Of a stretch of DNA of 64,000 nucleotides, positions 18,746 through 27,108 are shown piece after piece (position 1 is the stretch's first letter; every line of letters starts with the position of its first letter). A program made the translations under genes and the position numbers. The stretch covers positions 1-64,000 of the forward strand of contig CAJUIO010000007.1 in NCBI GenBank assembly GCA_910586025.1. Reading direction: 5' to 3'. The notes beneath the pieces are model-generated. The model saw only the letters and a program-made list of their open reading frames with translations. It was not told the origin of the DNA and did no database searches. Source of the DNA: an uncultured Lachnospiraceae bacterium (lineage in GTDB: Bacteria; Bacillota; Clostridia; Lachnospirales; Lachnospiraceae).

Positions 18746-19469
18746 AATCGATTCCCTTTCTGGCCTCATCAAACAAAAACAGCTCCCAGGCCTCCCTGGC
18801 TTTTTTGAAATTTTCCCGGCGGATATAGACCTTTTCTCCACCTCGCATATGGAACACCATGAGTTCGCGGTCAATGCCCGTCACAAAGGCGAGATTGGCA
18901 AGGTAGCTCTTGTGGCAGCGGAAAAACGGAAAGGCTTCAAATTGCGGCATGAGCTCGTCCAGCTTTCCCTTGGTCTGAATTGTCTTGTTGTCCAGAAGAT
19001 GAAACGTCAGGTAATGCGCCTTCTGCTCCACATAGAGCAGCCGGCGAGCCGGAAGGTTCAAGGGCTTTCCCTGGACAAGAATTGTGATTCCGGGCGGATT
19101 ATCCCTCCGGTCAAGGGCAAAAAGCAGGACATCATCCATGGCTTTCTGGGACACCGGCTTTTCCAGATACCGGTTCACGTTCAGGCGGTAGCCGTCCAGG
19201 GCGTGCTCCTTACTTGTGGTGACAAAGGCGACAGGGATTTCGGGATCAATATTGCGGATGCGGCGTGCGGCTTCCACACCGGAGATGCCGTCCATATAAA
19301 TATCCATGAGAACCAGGTCAAAACACCCGGAGGGATTATTTCCAAGGAGGGCCTCCCCGCTGTCGAAAACTGTGGTTTTTGCAGGCACGCAGCCGGATTG
19401 AATCAGGGAAATCAGTTTCTTTTGTTCATCGGCATCATCTTCGCACAGGGCGATCAGCAATTCCTCCAT
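18738..19469 (-). CDS. LytTR response regulator
   Basis: A 243-residue regulator with an N-terminal receiver domain (phosphoacceptor Asp56 in LVLMDIYMDG, acidic pair at residues 10-12) and a C-terminal LytTR DNA-binding domain (FPFFRCHKSYLANLAFV and a conserved RRENFKK end). It is encoded upstream of and overlapping the GHKL kinase gene, so the two form a two-component system. The next gene to the left, ending tail to tail with it, is the large surface protein, a possible but unproven target. Confidence 0.9.
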   Translation of the reverse strand: MEELLIALCEDDADEQKKLISLIQSGCVPAKTTVFDSGEALLGNNPSGCFDLVLMDIYMDGISGVEAARRIRNIDPEIPVAFVTTSKEHALDGYRLNVNRYLEKPVSQKAMDDVLLFALDRRDNPPGITILVQGKPLNLPARRLLYVEQKAHYLTFHLLDNKTIQTKGKLDELMPQFEAFPFFRCHKSYLANLAFVTGIDRELMVFHMRGGEKVYIRRENFKKAREAWELFLFDEARKGIDYE

Positions 19470-19515
19470 TTGGCACCTCTTTTTCTTTTCAGTATAGGGG
19501 GATTGCCCTCAAATG

Positions 19516-20436
19516 TCAATTTTTCACCTTCGGGTTCGGTGCGGAAAACAGAGGGATGGGGCCGGCGATTGTTTCCCGGTTTACATACAGGCTCATGTCG
19601 GGCCGGGTGGCAAGAGTCCATTTTACCAGCTGGATGTGCATGCGCTCGATCTCCAGGCAGGTAATACAGCGGGGATGTACACAGCTGCCGCTGTTGTAGT
19701 AGTGAGGATCCTCGGCGGAGAGTGCGGGGCGGTGCGTGTGTCCCGTGATCAGAATGTGGTTCTCCTTGAGGGCCCAGTCGTGAAGGCGCTGCTCCGTCTT
19801 ATGCTTGCGGGTGTAATTTTTGGCGGCGCTGGTGGGATCCAGAACGCCGTACCGCTCCAGCGGTTTCCACAGATACCGCACGAGAAAGCGGGTAAAACGC
19901 CAGAAGGTGGAATTGAACAGGTCGGCCTGATGACCGTGGGTGAGGTAAATATCCATGGAAGCCGGAAGGACCGTGTTTTCCAGTATGATTCCGGAGTGGA
20001 ATTTCAGACCGGGCAAAAGCGGCTGGTTTTCCAGATGGGGATTGTTTCCGCAGCAGCGGGGATACGTGCCGTAGATTTTTCCCGCATAGCGGCTGTTCTT
20101 TTTGACCATGTCATGGTTTCCGTACAACATATACAAACGCCCCTGGGCCTGGAAAAGGGACAGGAGCCAGAAAACATTTCCGTGAGCTTCGATGATCTGT
20201 TCCATACTTCGGTTTTCCCACAGCTCATCCCCGTCACCCAGCTCAATATAGGTGTACCCTGTCCGGTAGTAGTGCTTCAGGGCCGCAAAATAGAGATTCT
20301 GATTTTTGAGAAAATTGTCGTTTGACGTGCCGATGCCCCTGTGGCAGTCGCTGATCAGGACGTATTTGGTCCGGCTGTTCAGAGGGAGCCTGGCAGCTCC
20401 CTCAAAGGTTTTGTTCAGCCGGTTCTGGCAGCTCAT
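19516..20436 (-). CDS. Calcineurin-like metallophosphoesterase
   Basis: A 306-residue cytoplasmic enzyme with the full set of calcineurin-type metal-binding motifs: SDCHRG, GDGDEL, GNHD, THGHQAD and GHTHRP. These bind two metals and hydrolyse phosphoester bonds. The substrate cannot be told from sequence. The ATG at 20436 follows GGAGGAAAAAG and overlaps the upstream DUF4474-like gene by 4 nt (ATGA), so the two are translationally coupled. Confidence 0.9.
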   Translation of the reverse strand: MSCQNRLNKTFEGAARLPLNSRTKYVLISDCHRGIGTSNDNFLKNQNLYFAALKHYYRTGYTYIELGDGDELWENRSMEQIIEAHGNVFWLLSLFQAQGRLYMLYGNHDMVKKNSRYAGKIYGTYPRCCGNNPHLENQPLLPGLKFHSGIILENTVLPASMDIYLTHGHQADLFNSTFWRFTRFLVRYLWKPLERYGVLDPTSAAKNYTRKHKTEQRLHDWALKENHILITGHTHRPALSAEDPHYYNSGSCVHPRCITCLEIERMHIQLVKWTLATRPDMSLYVNRETIAGPIPLFSAPNPKVKN

Positions 20437-21323
20437 CTTTTTCCTCCCCGTTTTTTGTACCTCCGGATGCGAAGGGTTTTGCGAAAAGCAAAGGGAAGGT
20501 AGTAGTACAGATACAGGATCCGGTCCGCAGACAGACAGAAGGGCCTCGTGACGAACAGATAGATCCGGCACCAGAAACGATTGCACCACTGGGCGATCCG
20601 TATCCGTATCCTGCGGAGCAGGCTGCGGACTTTGGGCGATCTGTCAAAGTCAAATGTGACAGTGTTGCGGCATATGCTGATCTCATTGCGGCAGTACCCG
20701 GCATTTAAAAGACCGTTTACAAAGGCCTCGGTCATTTCCCGGTTATGCATAGTGACGCTGGCACGGAGGGAAAGACACTCCGGCTTGGAGAAGCATCCCA
20801 TCTTAAAGGCTGTCAGCCACCAGTGTCTGGCGCTGAACTGTGCGATCACCTGTTCATTTTTGGTGAGGATAAGGGAAAGGCCCGCCATATCCTCGTTATC
20901 CACACACTGAAAGAGGGTGCGGGGCAGTTCGCTGCGTCCGATAATCCGGTCAGCGTAGTACACGCCGATTTCACAGCCCGTATTAATCCCGTACTGGCCC
21001 TTCCAGAATTCAATGAGCCATGTTCTGCCGCGGTAGTCGAAATAGACCGGCAGGCAGTCAAAGACCATATTGAAATGAGGTGCCGCCCTGTCAAAAAGGG
21101 CGCAGTATCCGAATTCCCTCTGCCATGCGTTAAGGCATGAGGTGAAGATATCCTGAGAGGGGACATAATGATAGCCGAAGGGACTGATCAATTCGTCCAG
21201 AATCTCGCATTTTTCATTCATGCACATAGAACAGACTTTTCGGATAATCTTTTTCCTGCGCCAGTGGTTCAGGAAGAAAAAGAGCAGGACGACCGCAAAA
21301 AAGATACCAAAAATTAGATACAT
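20433..21323 (-). CDS. DUF4474-like membrane-anchored protein
   Basis: A 296-residue protein with one N-terminal membrane helix, then a soluble domain containing the stretch VYFDYRGRTWLIEFWKGQYGINTGCEIGVYYAD. This fits the DUF4474 family, whose function is unknown. A basic, Arg-rich C-terminus (RRYKKRGGKR) ends the protein. It starts upstream of, and overlaps, the metallophosphoesterase gene, so the two products probably work together. Confidence 0.75.
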   Translation of the reverse strand: MYLIFGIFFAVVLLFFFLNHWRRKKIIRKVCSMCMNEKCEILDELISPFGYHYVPSQDIFTSCLNAWQREFGYCALFDRAAPHFNMVFDCLPVYFDYRGRTWLIEFWKGQYGINTGCEIGVYYADRIIGRSELPRTLFQCVDNEDMAGLSLILTKNEQVIAQFSARHWWLTAFKMGCFSKPECLSLRASVTMHNREMTEAFVNGLLNAGYCRNEISICRNTVTFDFDRSPKVRSLLRRIRIRIAQWCNRFWCRIYLFVTRPFCLSADRILYLYYYLPFAFRKTLRIRRYKKRGGKR

Positions 21324-21452
21324 GGATAGAGTTCCTTTGATTTGTTTTATGATTATTTTATGAAAAATGTCGAAAAAGGTGAGAGACTGGGCCTATTTTA
21401 TAGAATCGGCTGCCGGTGTCGGAACGCCAACCATACAGCCGGAAAAATTCTG

Positions 21453-21483
21453 TTGACTCTGACACCGTGTCGCACCTTAAAAT
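21453..21483 (+). promoter_or_regulatory. MerR-type promoter with 19-bp spacer and central dyad
   Basis: TTGACT (21453-21458) and TAAAAT (21478-21483) are separated by 19 nt, longer than the usual 17. The spacer holds a near-perfect dyad, GACAC-C-GTGTC (21461-21471). This is the classical layout recognised by MerR-family activators, which untwist the long spacer. It lies directly upstream of a MerR gene, so autoregulation is likely. Confidence 0.8.
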
Positions 21484-21509
21484 GAAACATATGAGGAGGT
21501 GAAGGATGG

Positions 21510-22484
21510 ATGGAATTTCTTACCATAAGTCAGGTATCAAAGCAATTTCATATTTCCACCAGAATGCTGCGCTATTACGAGAAGGAAGGGCTTATCTGCA
21601 GCCGTCGAATGCAGGACTATTCCTATCGGGTGTATGACGGGGAGGCGGTCAAACGTCTGCGGCAGATATTGGTTCTTCGCAGACTGAGAATCCCGGTGAA
21701 GCAGATTTCGGAAATTCTGAATGATGCGGAGCAGGTGAGAACTCTTGAGATCACGCAGGAAAACCTGCGGCAGATCAGCGAGGAGATCGCCGCCCTCTCG
21801 CTCATGCGGGACGTGCTGGAGAAGATGGCGCAGAAGCTTGACGAGAACCTGAAAAAGAAGGTGCGTCTCGATCTGCTGGAAGACGGTGAGCTTATGGATA
21901 TCATCCATGTTCTGGAGCCCCCGAAGACAAATCTGAAGGAGGGATATTCTATGGAAGATTTAACAAAGGCCGAGAGGGTCATGGAGAAGAAGATGGAGAT
22001 CAGGATCGTGTATCTGCCGCCTGCAGAGGTTGCGTCCTATCAGTATGTGGGGGAAAATCCCGAGGATTCTGCAGGGGAGATGATTCTTGAATTTATCAGG
22101 AAGACAGGGCTTGCCGGGATCAAGCCGGATTTCAGGCTGTATGGCTTTAACAATCCTTCGCCTTCCGAGGGGCAGAAAGAGTACGGCTATGAATTCTGGG
22201 CCACAATACCTGAGGACATGGAGGTGGAGGCTCCCCTTAAGAAAAAGCATTTTGACGGAGGGCTGTATGCGGCCCACTGCATTAAGATGGGTGATTTCCA
22301 TGAGTGGGAGGGCTTTATCAGGCAGGTTCTTGAAAGCGAGGAGTACGAGGGCGACTGGCGGGAGCCCAGAGGCATGGACGGCTTGCTGGAGGAGGAGCTG
22401 AACATTTACACCAATGTTGTGGAGGGGACGAGAGAGAATATTCAATTGGATCTTCTGTTCCCGATTAAGAAGAAAACGGTCTGA
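21510..22484 (+). CDS. MerR-family regulator with GyrI-like effector domain
   Basis: A 324-residue regulator with an N-terminal MerR winged helix (ISQVSKQFHISTRMLRYYEKEGLI), a coiled dimerisation helix near residues 80-125, and a GyrI-like/effector-binding domain over roughly residues 165-320. This is the BltR/BmrR type layout, which senses small hydrophobic compounds and controls efflux or stress genes. No drug pump is adjacent, so the target beyond its own promoter is unknown. The ATG is 9 nt after GAGGAGGT. Confidence 0.88.
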   Translation: MEFLTISQVSKQFHISTRMLRYYEKEGLICSRRMQDYSYRVYDGEAVKRLRQILVLRRLRIPVKQISEILNDAEQVRTLEITQENLRQISEEIAALSLMRDVLEKMAQKLDENLKKKVRLDLLEDGELMDIIHVLEPPKTNLKEGYSMEDLTKAERVMEKKMEIRIVYLPPAEVASYQYVGENPEDSAGEMILEFIRKTGLAGIKPDFRLYGFNNPSPSEGQKEYGYEFWATIPEDMEVEAPLKKKHFDGGLYAAHCIKMGDFHEWEGFIRQVLESEEYEGDWREPRGMDGLLEEELNIYTNVVEGTRENIQLDLLFPIKKKTV

Positions 22485-22492
22485 TATAATTT

Positions 22493-22521
22493 TTGCATAG
22501 CAGCCGAACCTGTGATAGAAT
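22493..22521 (+). promoter_or_regulatory. Promoter for the unknown membrane protein / Sel1 pair
   Basis: TTGCAT (22493-22498) and TAGAAT (22516-22521) with a 17-nt spacer lie 31 nt upstream of the TTG start at 22553. The -35 box begins 9 nt after the MerR gene stops, so this is a new transcription start rather than pure readthrough. Confidence 0.6.
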
Positions 22522-22552
22522 AAAAACAGCATAATCGCAGGAGGATACGAGC

Positions 22553-24115
22553 TTGGAAAGCGCAGATGGAAAAACAAGGACGGTGCCGGGCAGGAGCTAC
22601 TGCTTGGAGATAACGAGAGGAAAACTGCTGTCATTATGGCTGGCTCTTTTGCTGCTCTTTCTGGGAGTGTCGGCAGGCGTATATGGCTGGGTTCTGATAG
22701 GAGAGGATAAATCCGCCTGGGACTATATGGAGTATGTAAAGCTGGTGATCGGCTGCCTGGGCGCTCTCTTCCTTACCGTATCCGGTATCTGGACGGCTTT
22801 TACGGCATTTCGGGATGCCTTCTGGCCGGAGAAGAGCGCCCTGGCCCGGTCCATACGTTCCCAGCTTCCCTATCCGGATTCGGCACCCGGGGTAAGGGAG
22901 CTGTTTGCCATGGTGGACCAGGATATCAGGGAGAATGGTCAGTGGTTCGACAAGGTGGCGGTGGGAAAGGAGTGGGTGCTGGGTGATGAGGCCAGCTATC
23001 TGCCCAGAGTCCGGGTATTCTTTGGCAGAGATGAGATTAAAACCCACAGCTCCGGGGAGAGAGTGAATACCTCCCGGATCGTGGAGCTCTACATACTGGA
23101 TGACCGCAGACAGTGCCAGATCACGACGCTGCGAAATCCCAGAGAGCTGGCACCGCTCCTTGATTGTATTTCTCTGCGGGCGCCGGACGCCCTGCGAAGG
23201 CCTTACAGCGAGTACGCATCCTGGTGCCAGAAGACGGACATGGAGTGGGAGAACATGCTGCGGGAATACCGGGTAAGACAAGGCAAGCGGGAGACGGCGG
23301 CGTTTCAGGCGGGAAGTGCGGCCGCAGACCAGAATGTGACTTTGACCTGTCCGGACGGCAGCGTGACCTCCAGAGTGACTCCGGAGAGAATCCGGGAGGC
23401 AATGCTCCAATGTCTGAAAGAAGGGGAGGGGGTCTTTTCCCTTTCGCTTGGACGGCCCATAGAAAAAAACGGCTGCCGTTTTATGGGGATGGAGTGTTTT
23501 GCAGCCTTCTATGAGGATATGGAGGAGCCTGAGGACCAGGAGCTGGAAGAGCTGGGAGAGGCCGAGCTGCTGCTTAAGATGACTTCCGCAGGCGCGGGGG
23601 AAAAGCAGCAGTATGGGAGAGCGCTTCTGACGGATGTGCGCACGGCGGAACGTATCCTGAATGCCTGGCTTTTGGGAGAGGTGCCGGAGCTTGGAGAGTG
23701 GGAGGCGGCCCCGCTCTTCGCAGAAAGGCAGCAGGAGAAAAGGCGGGAGCTTCCGCCTCCGCACTTGGGACTTATGACGCCTCTCGGAGTGTTTCAGAGT
23801 CATGAGAGATTCACGATAGAGGATGTGGAGGTGGCGGCCCAGGGGCTGCAGGACGGGAGCTATCAGTCGGTTGACCTGACCTTGCCTGGGGGCTATCTGT
23901 GGATGCGGATCCAGGGCGGCGACAAGTCGGACGGCCGATGCCGTATTTTTGTCACAAGAGCCGATCCGGATCAGCTTCGTTATTTCAGGAACCTGTGCAC
24001 CCACAGACAGGCGGCGGCCTGGCTTATGGAATTTGCCCAAGGTAAGTTCCGGCCTGACTGGAAGCAATGGAAGGATTACACCAGACAGGCGCAGAAAGAT
24101 TTTAAAAAGAGGTAG
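22553..24115 (+). CDS. Unrecognised membrane protein
   Basis: A 520-residue protein with no family that I recognise. Two hydrophobic helices (about residues 26-48 and 62-84) anchor a large cytoplasmic part rich in Asp/Glu/Arg. The start is TTG at 22553, 9 nt after AGGAGG; no in-frame ATG is near. The next gene, encoding a Sel1-repeat protein, begins 10 nt after this one stops, which suggests the two act together, perhaps as an anchor and a scaffold. Length and charge pattern are compatible with a real gene; a same-length frame on the other strand is a shadow. Confidence 0.7.
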   Translation: MESADGKTRTVPGRSYCLEITRGKLLSLWLALLLLFLGVSAGVYGWVLIGEDKSAWDYMEYVKLVIGCLGALFLTVSGIWTAFTAFRDAFWPEKSALARSIRSQLPYPDSAPGVRELFAMVDQDIRENGQWFDKVAVGKEWVLGDEASYLPRVRVFFGRDEIKTHSSGERVNTSRIVELYILDDRRQCQITTLRNPRELAPLLDCISLRAPDALRRPYSEYASWCQKTDMEWENMLREYRVRQGKRETAAFQAGSAAADQNVTLTCPDGSVTSRVTPERIREAMLQCLKEGEGVFSLSLGRPIEKNGCRFMGMECFAAFYEDMEEPEDQELEELGEAELLLKMTSAGAGEKQQYGRALLTDVRTAERILNAWLLGEVPELGEWEAAPLFAERQQEKRRELPPPHLGLMTPLGVFQSHERFTIEDVEVAAQGLQDGSYQSVDLTLPGGYLWMRIQGGDKSDGRCRIFVTRADPDQLRYFRNLCTHRQAAAWLMEFAQGKFRPDWKQWKDYTRQAQKDFKKR

Positions 24116-24125
24116 GAGGAAGGCT

Positions 24126-25376
24126 ATGGGAAACTGTTTTAGTGATGAGGTGGAGCAGGCGCTTACATACATTTATTATGATCTGCGCGCCGGTAAGGGA
24201 GCGGAGGGCTTTATGCTTTTGCAGCGGGCTTCCGATGCGGGGGACGGGGATGCGTCCTGTATTCTGGCCAGGTGTTACTGCGGAAATCAGTATGTATGGA
24301 GCGGTCATGACTTTCCGGAGGACGACGACAGGGCGGTAATGCTGATCCACAGAGCCGTGGAGCAGGGAAGCGGGATCGGCGTGCTGGTGGCTCTGCGTAC
24401 AGGGGAGCTTACTCCCTCCCTGGAAAAGAAGATGCCCTTTTCCAGCCTGCAGGAGGCCTTTGACAGTGTGCTGGAAAAGGCGCAAAGAGGGGATGCCTTC
24501 TGCCAGTATACGGTGGCGAATTCCTATTTCTGGTGGGATTTCCTGCGGATTCAGGGAAAAGGGCGGGATGCCTTTTCCAATGAGAAGGAGTATAAGGAAT
24601 ATTTGAGAATGAATATTTCCCAGTGCGAGGACTGGTTCTGGAAGGCGTTCCGCGGCGGCATGTATTTTGCGGCAAATAATCTGAACCATTTTTACTCCGA
24701 GGGGGACGAGGACATCATAGCGCCCCGCCCGGAGCTGGCCAAAGATCTGTTTCTGACCGGTGCGCAGATGGGCTATCCCATACATCAGTGGATGTATGGG
24801 CAGGATCTGGAAGAGCAGAAGAAATATGAGGAAGCGCTGCACTGGTATAAGCTGGGAGCGGAGGGCGGCCAGCTGGAATGCTGGTTCCGGATCGGCCGGG
24901 CCTATGAGCTGGGACAGGGCGTGGCCAAGGACGAGGCCTATGCGGCCAGGTGTTACGAAAAGGGACTGACTCAGAAAAAGGACAGCGGCAACCGCATCGG
25001 CTGCGCCAACCGTCTGGGCGCTCTTTATTATGACGGGACGGGCGTGGAAAAGGACTATGCCAAGGCTTTTCAGCTTATGAAATACGGCTATGACCACAAC
25101 ACCACCTTTGCGGTCTGTTATCTTGGATACTGTTATTTCCGGGGCCATGGTACGCAGCAGGATTACGGAAAGGCCAGGGAATTTCTGGAAAAGGTGAACT
25201 GGAACAACAGGGAGGTATTCTATATGCTGGGCGTGATCTACGGGCAGGGGCTCGGCGTGCCGGCGGATATCAAAAAGGGCGTGGAGTATCTGCTAAAGGC
25301 AGGCGATTATAAGGAAGCGAAAGAGGAACTGCTCAAATATAAAAAGACGCTTTTCGGCAAATGGGTGCGCAGGTAA
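24126..25376 (+). CDS. Sel1-repeat (tetratricopeptide-like) protein
   Basis: A 416-residue soluble protein built of Sel1-like repeats. Clear units are ALHWYKLGAEGGQLECWFRI, IGCANRLGALYYDGTG and CYLGYCYFRGHGTQQDY (residues about 230-400). Such repeats serve as protein-binding scaffolds. ATG at 24126 after AGGAGG is preferred to a longer frame beginning inside the upstream gene. Paired with the unknown membrane protein, followed by a strong terminator. No signal peptide. Confidence 0.85.
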   Translation: MGNCFSDEVEQALTYIYYDLRAGKGAEGFMLLQRASDAGDGDASCILARCYCGNQYVWSGHDFPEDDDRAVMLIHRAVEQGSGIGVLVALRTGELTPSLEKKMPFSSLQEAFDSVLEKAQRGDAFCQYTVANSYFWWDFLRIQGKGRDAFSNEKEYKEYLRMNISQCEDWFWKAFRGGMYFAANNLNHFYSEGDEDIIAPRPELAKDLFLTGAQMGYPIHQWMYGQDLEEQKKYEEALHWYKLGAEGGQLECWFRIGRAYELGQGVAKDEAYAARCYEKGLTQKKDSGNRIGCANRLGALYYDGTGVEKDYAKAFQLMKYGYDHNTTFAVCYLGYCYFRGHGTQQDYGKAREFLEKVNWNNREVFYMLGVIYGQGLGVPADIKKGVEYLLKAGDYKEAKEELLKYKKTLFGKWVRR

Positions 25377-25394
25377 AAGGCAAAGGCATGTATG

Positions 25395-25439
25395 AAAAAC
25401 CGCGGCGGGGCCTGGAAAAAGGGCTCTGCGGCGGTTTTT
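25395..25439 (+). terminator. Rho-independent terminator after the Sel1 gene
   Basis: A stem of about 18 pairs (left arm 25395-25412, right arm 25422-25439, one mismatch, two G-U pairs) ends in a TTTTT tail. It starts 19 nt after the Sel1 stop codon. Confidence 0.85.
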
Positions 25440-25514
25440 GGCGTTCTGAAACGCAAAGTTGACAGGATGCAACTGTCGGTGGGTGGTCATAAAATGTGAC
25501 TTCCTTTAGGATAA

Positions 25515-25530
25515 GTGATAAAATAATCAC
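25515..25530 (+). promoter_or_regulatory. Possible operator (GTGAT-N6-ATCAC) before the XRE gene
   Basis: A perfect 5-bp dyad with a 6-nt spacer sits just upstream of the AAGGAGG site of the XRE regulator gene. It may be the regulator's own binding site. No good -35/-10 pair was fixed with confidence. Confidence 0.4.
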
Positions 25531-25542
25531 AAGGAGGATGTT

Positions 25543-26445
25543 ATGATGACTTTTGGACAGAAACTTAAGGCTTTGCTAAAGGAGAAGGACATGACGCAGG
25601 AAAATCTGGCGGAGCTTCTGGACGTATCCCGGCAGGCTGTGGGGAAGTGGGCCAATGACAAAGGGATCCCGGAGGTGGATAAGCTGGTGCAGATCAGCAA
25701 TATTTTTGGAGTATCCCTGGATTACCTGCTCAAGGAAGGACAGGAGGAGGAGAGGGAAGGAACGAGTACGGGATACTATGTCAGCAAGGAAATGATTGAG
25801 GGATTTTTATCCTATAAACAGCAGTCGGCGGGAAGGATTGCGGCGGGTGTCGTCCTGATCACACTTTCGGATCTTGTGGACTGCTTTCTTTCTCCCGGCA
25901 GAATATCCATTCTGCTTTACAATGCGGTCTTTTTATCCGGAATCGCCATTCTGATATGGAACGGACTAAAACCCAGGAAATACCGGGAGATCGGGTCAAG
26001 GCAGCTCTTATTCGACGAGGGCGTGATCCGGGAATTTCGGGAGAAAAGTGAGAGAAACCGCAGGAAATATGCGGTGATGTTTATTGCGGGCACCGCCCTT
26101 ATGCTCTTTGGCCCGGAGCTTGCGGATCTTGTGTCGAACCGCTTCGGGCGTTGGATGGGAAATGCCGCAGATCAGATTTTTCTGGCATCATGGTCCGGCC
26201 TCTTTATTCTGGCAGGCATGAACCTTTATGCGGAAAATATGCTGCTTCGGGGAACGCCCAAGACGAGAAGGGGAGGAAAATACACCTGGCTCTACGGGGC
26301 GATTCCGGTGACGGCTCTCCTGGTACTGATTGGATACGTGACAAATGCCTGGAGGCCGGCAATGCCAATTCTGGTATTATTCTGTGTGCTGCTGGTCACC
26401 GTGTGCAAGCTGATTGTGGAGGGGAGGAATAAAATTGAAAATTAG
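25543..26445 (+). CDS. XRE-family regulator fused to a membrane domain
   Basis: A 300-residue protein: an N-terminal Cro/CI helix-turn-helix (LLKEKDMTQENLAELLDVSRQAVGKW, residues 8-33), then a short linker and about six membrane helices over residues 95-295. Membrane-bound one-component regulators of this design sense envelope conditions. A small lipoprotein gene overlaps its end by 11 nt. Either ATG (25543 or 25546) fits the AAGGAGG site. Confidence 0.88.
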   Translation: MMTFGQKLKALLKEKDMTQENLAELLDVSRQAVGKWANDKGIPEVDKLVQISNIFGVSLDYLLKEGQEEEREGTSTGYYVSKEMIEGFLSYKQQSAGRIAAGVVLITLSDLVDCFLSPGRISILLYNAVFLSGIAILIWNGLKPRKYREIGSRQLLFDEGVIREFREKSERNRRKYAVMFIAGTALMLFGPELADLVSNRFGRWMGNAADQIFLASWSGLFILAGMNLYAENMLLRGTPKTRRGGKYTWLYGAIPVTALLVLIGYVTNAWRPAMPILVLFCVLLVTVCKLIVEGRNKIEN

Positions 26446-26935
26446 TAAAACAATACTTTTACTGGCAATGCTCGGGATTGCCGCGTGTCTGGGCGGCTGC
26501 AGGAATTTTGAGGAAAAAGAGACGCTTCATACCGCCAGACTGGAGGTCTATGAGGAGGATGGAACCACGCTGATAAACACGGTGGAGGACGAGGAAGCCG
26601 TGGCCCGGTTTGAAGCGGGCGGATGGGGACAGGAGGCGGGCATTTCTTCTGATGTGGATCCGACGGGCAAAGACCTGGAAGGCCGGGAGCCTCTTTTTAC
26701 GATCGCAGCAATGAAGGAGCCGGCGGCGCTCATAAACAATGGAGAGATGGAAAAAACGTTTACCATCACCGTCTACGAAGGCACGGACGTGGTAAAGATG
26801 GTGGTAATGCCACAGATCAAAAATATAGCCCTGTCAGAGGAGTTTCTGACCTTTTATTTTGAGGTTCCCGAGGAGGATATGGAGTTTTTCCTGTCCCTTG
26901 CGGGAAAATGCATCGAGGATTCCGGTCTGTTATAG
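26435..26935 (+). CDS. Small lipoprotein
   Basis: A 166-residue exported lipoprotein. The signal ends in the lipobox Leu-Gly-Gly-Cys (Cys22). The mature part is acidic, with no family that I recognise. TTG at 26435 after GGGGAGG is preferred to an earlier TTG at 26414. It overlaps the XRE-membrane regulator gene by 11 nt, so it may be the external partner or sensor of that protein. Confidence 0.75.
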   Translation: MKISKTILLLAMLGIAACLGGCRNFEEKETLHTARLEVYEEDGTTLINTVEDEEAVARFEAGGWGQEAGISSDVDPTGKDLEGREPLFTIAAMKEPAALINNGEMEKTFTITVYEGTDVVKMVVMPQIKNIALSEEFLTFYFEVPEEDMEFFLSLAGKCIEDSGLL

Positions 26936-26959
26936 AGAGATTCAGGCGTAAACAGCAAA

Positions 26960-26988
26960 TTGCCAGTTCGGCTAATGTGTGATATACT
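26960..26988 (+). promoter_or_regulatory. Promoter for the 27109 membrane protein gene
   Basis: TTGCCA (26960-26965) and TATACT (26983-26988) are spaced by 17 nt. The start codon is about 120 nt further on, so the transcript has a long leader carrying the repeat at 27027. Confidence 0.6.
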
Positions 26989-27026
26989 GTTAAAAAAATG
27001 TTGTGGGCAAAAGGTATTTTGCTCCC

Positions 27027-27062
27027 TGATGCCTGCGGATTGTTTCGCACTTTGTGCTCTCA
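27027..27062 (+). repeat. Dispersed repeat in the 5' leader of the 27109 gene
   Basis: TGATGCCTGCGGATT (27027-27041) recurs exactly at 31896-31910. The following 20 nt are also related in both copies, and here they contain a small hairpin GCAC-TTT-GTGC. The copy lies between promoter and start codon. Confidence 0.55.
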
Positions 27063-27108
27063 CAATCCTGAAAACATGAAAAATATCATATACATGGGGG
27101 ATAAGAGT

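Noticed and set aside
16931..19469. An agr-type quorum-sensing system
   Set aside because: No AgrD-like peptide or AgrB-like protease gene is adjacent, and the sensor part is not AgrC-like.
22634..24172. 512-residue open frame on the reverse strand
   Set aside because: It is the mirror of the forward gene at 22553; it has no start with a ribosome site and no protein-like pattern.
24102..25148. 348-residue reverse frame
   Set aside because: Antisense to the Sel1 gene, no start site or motif.
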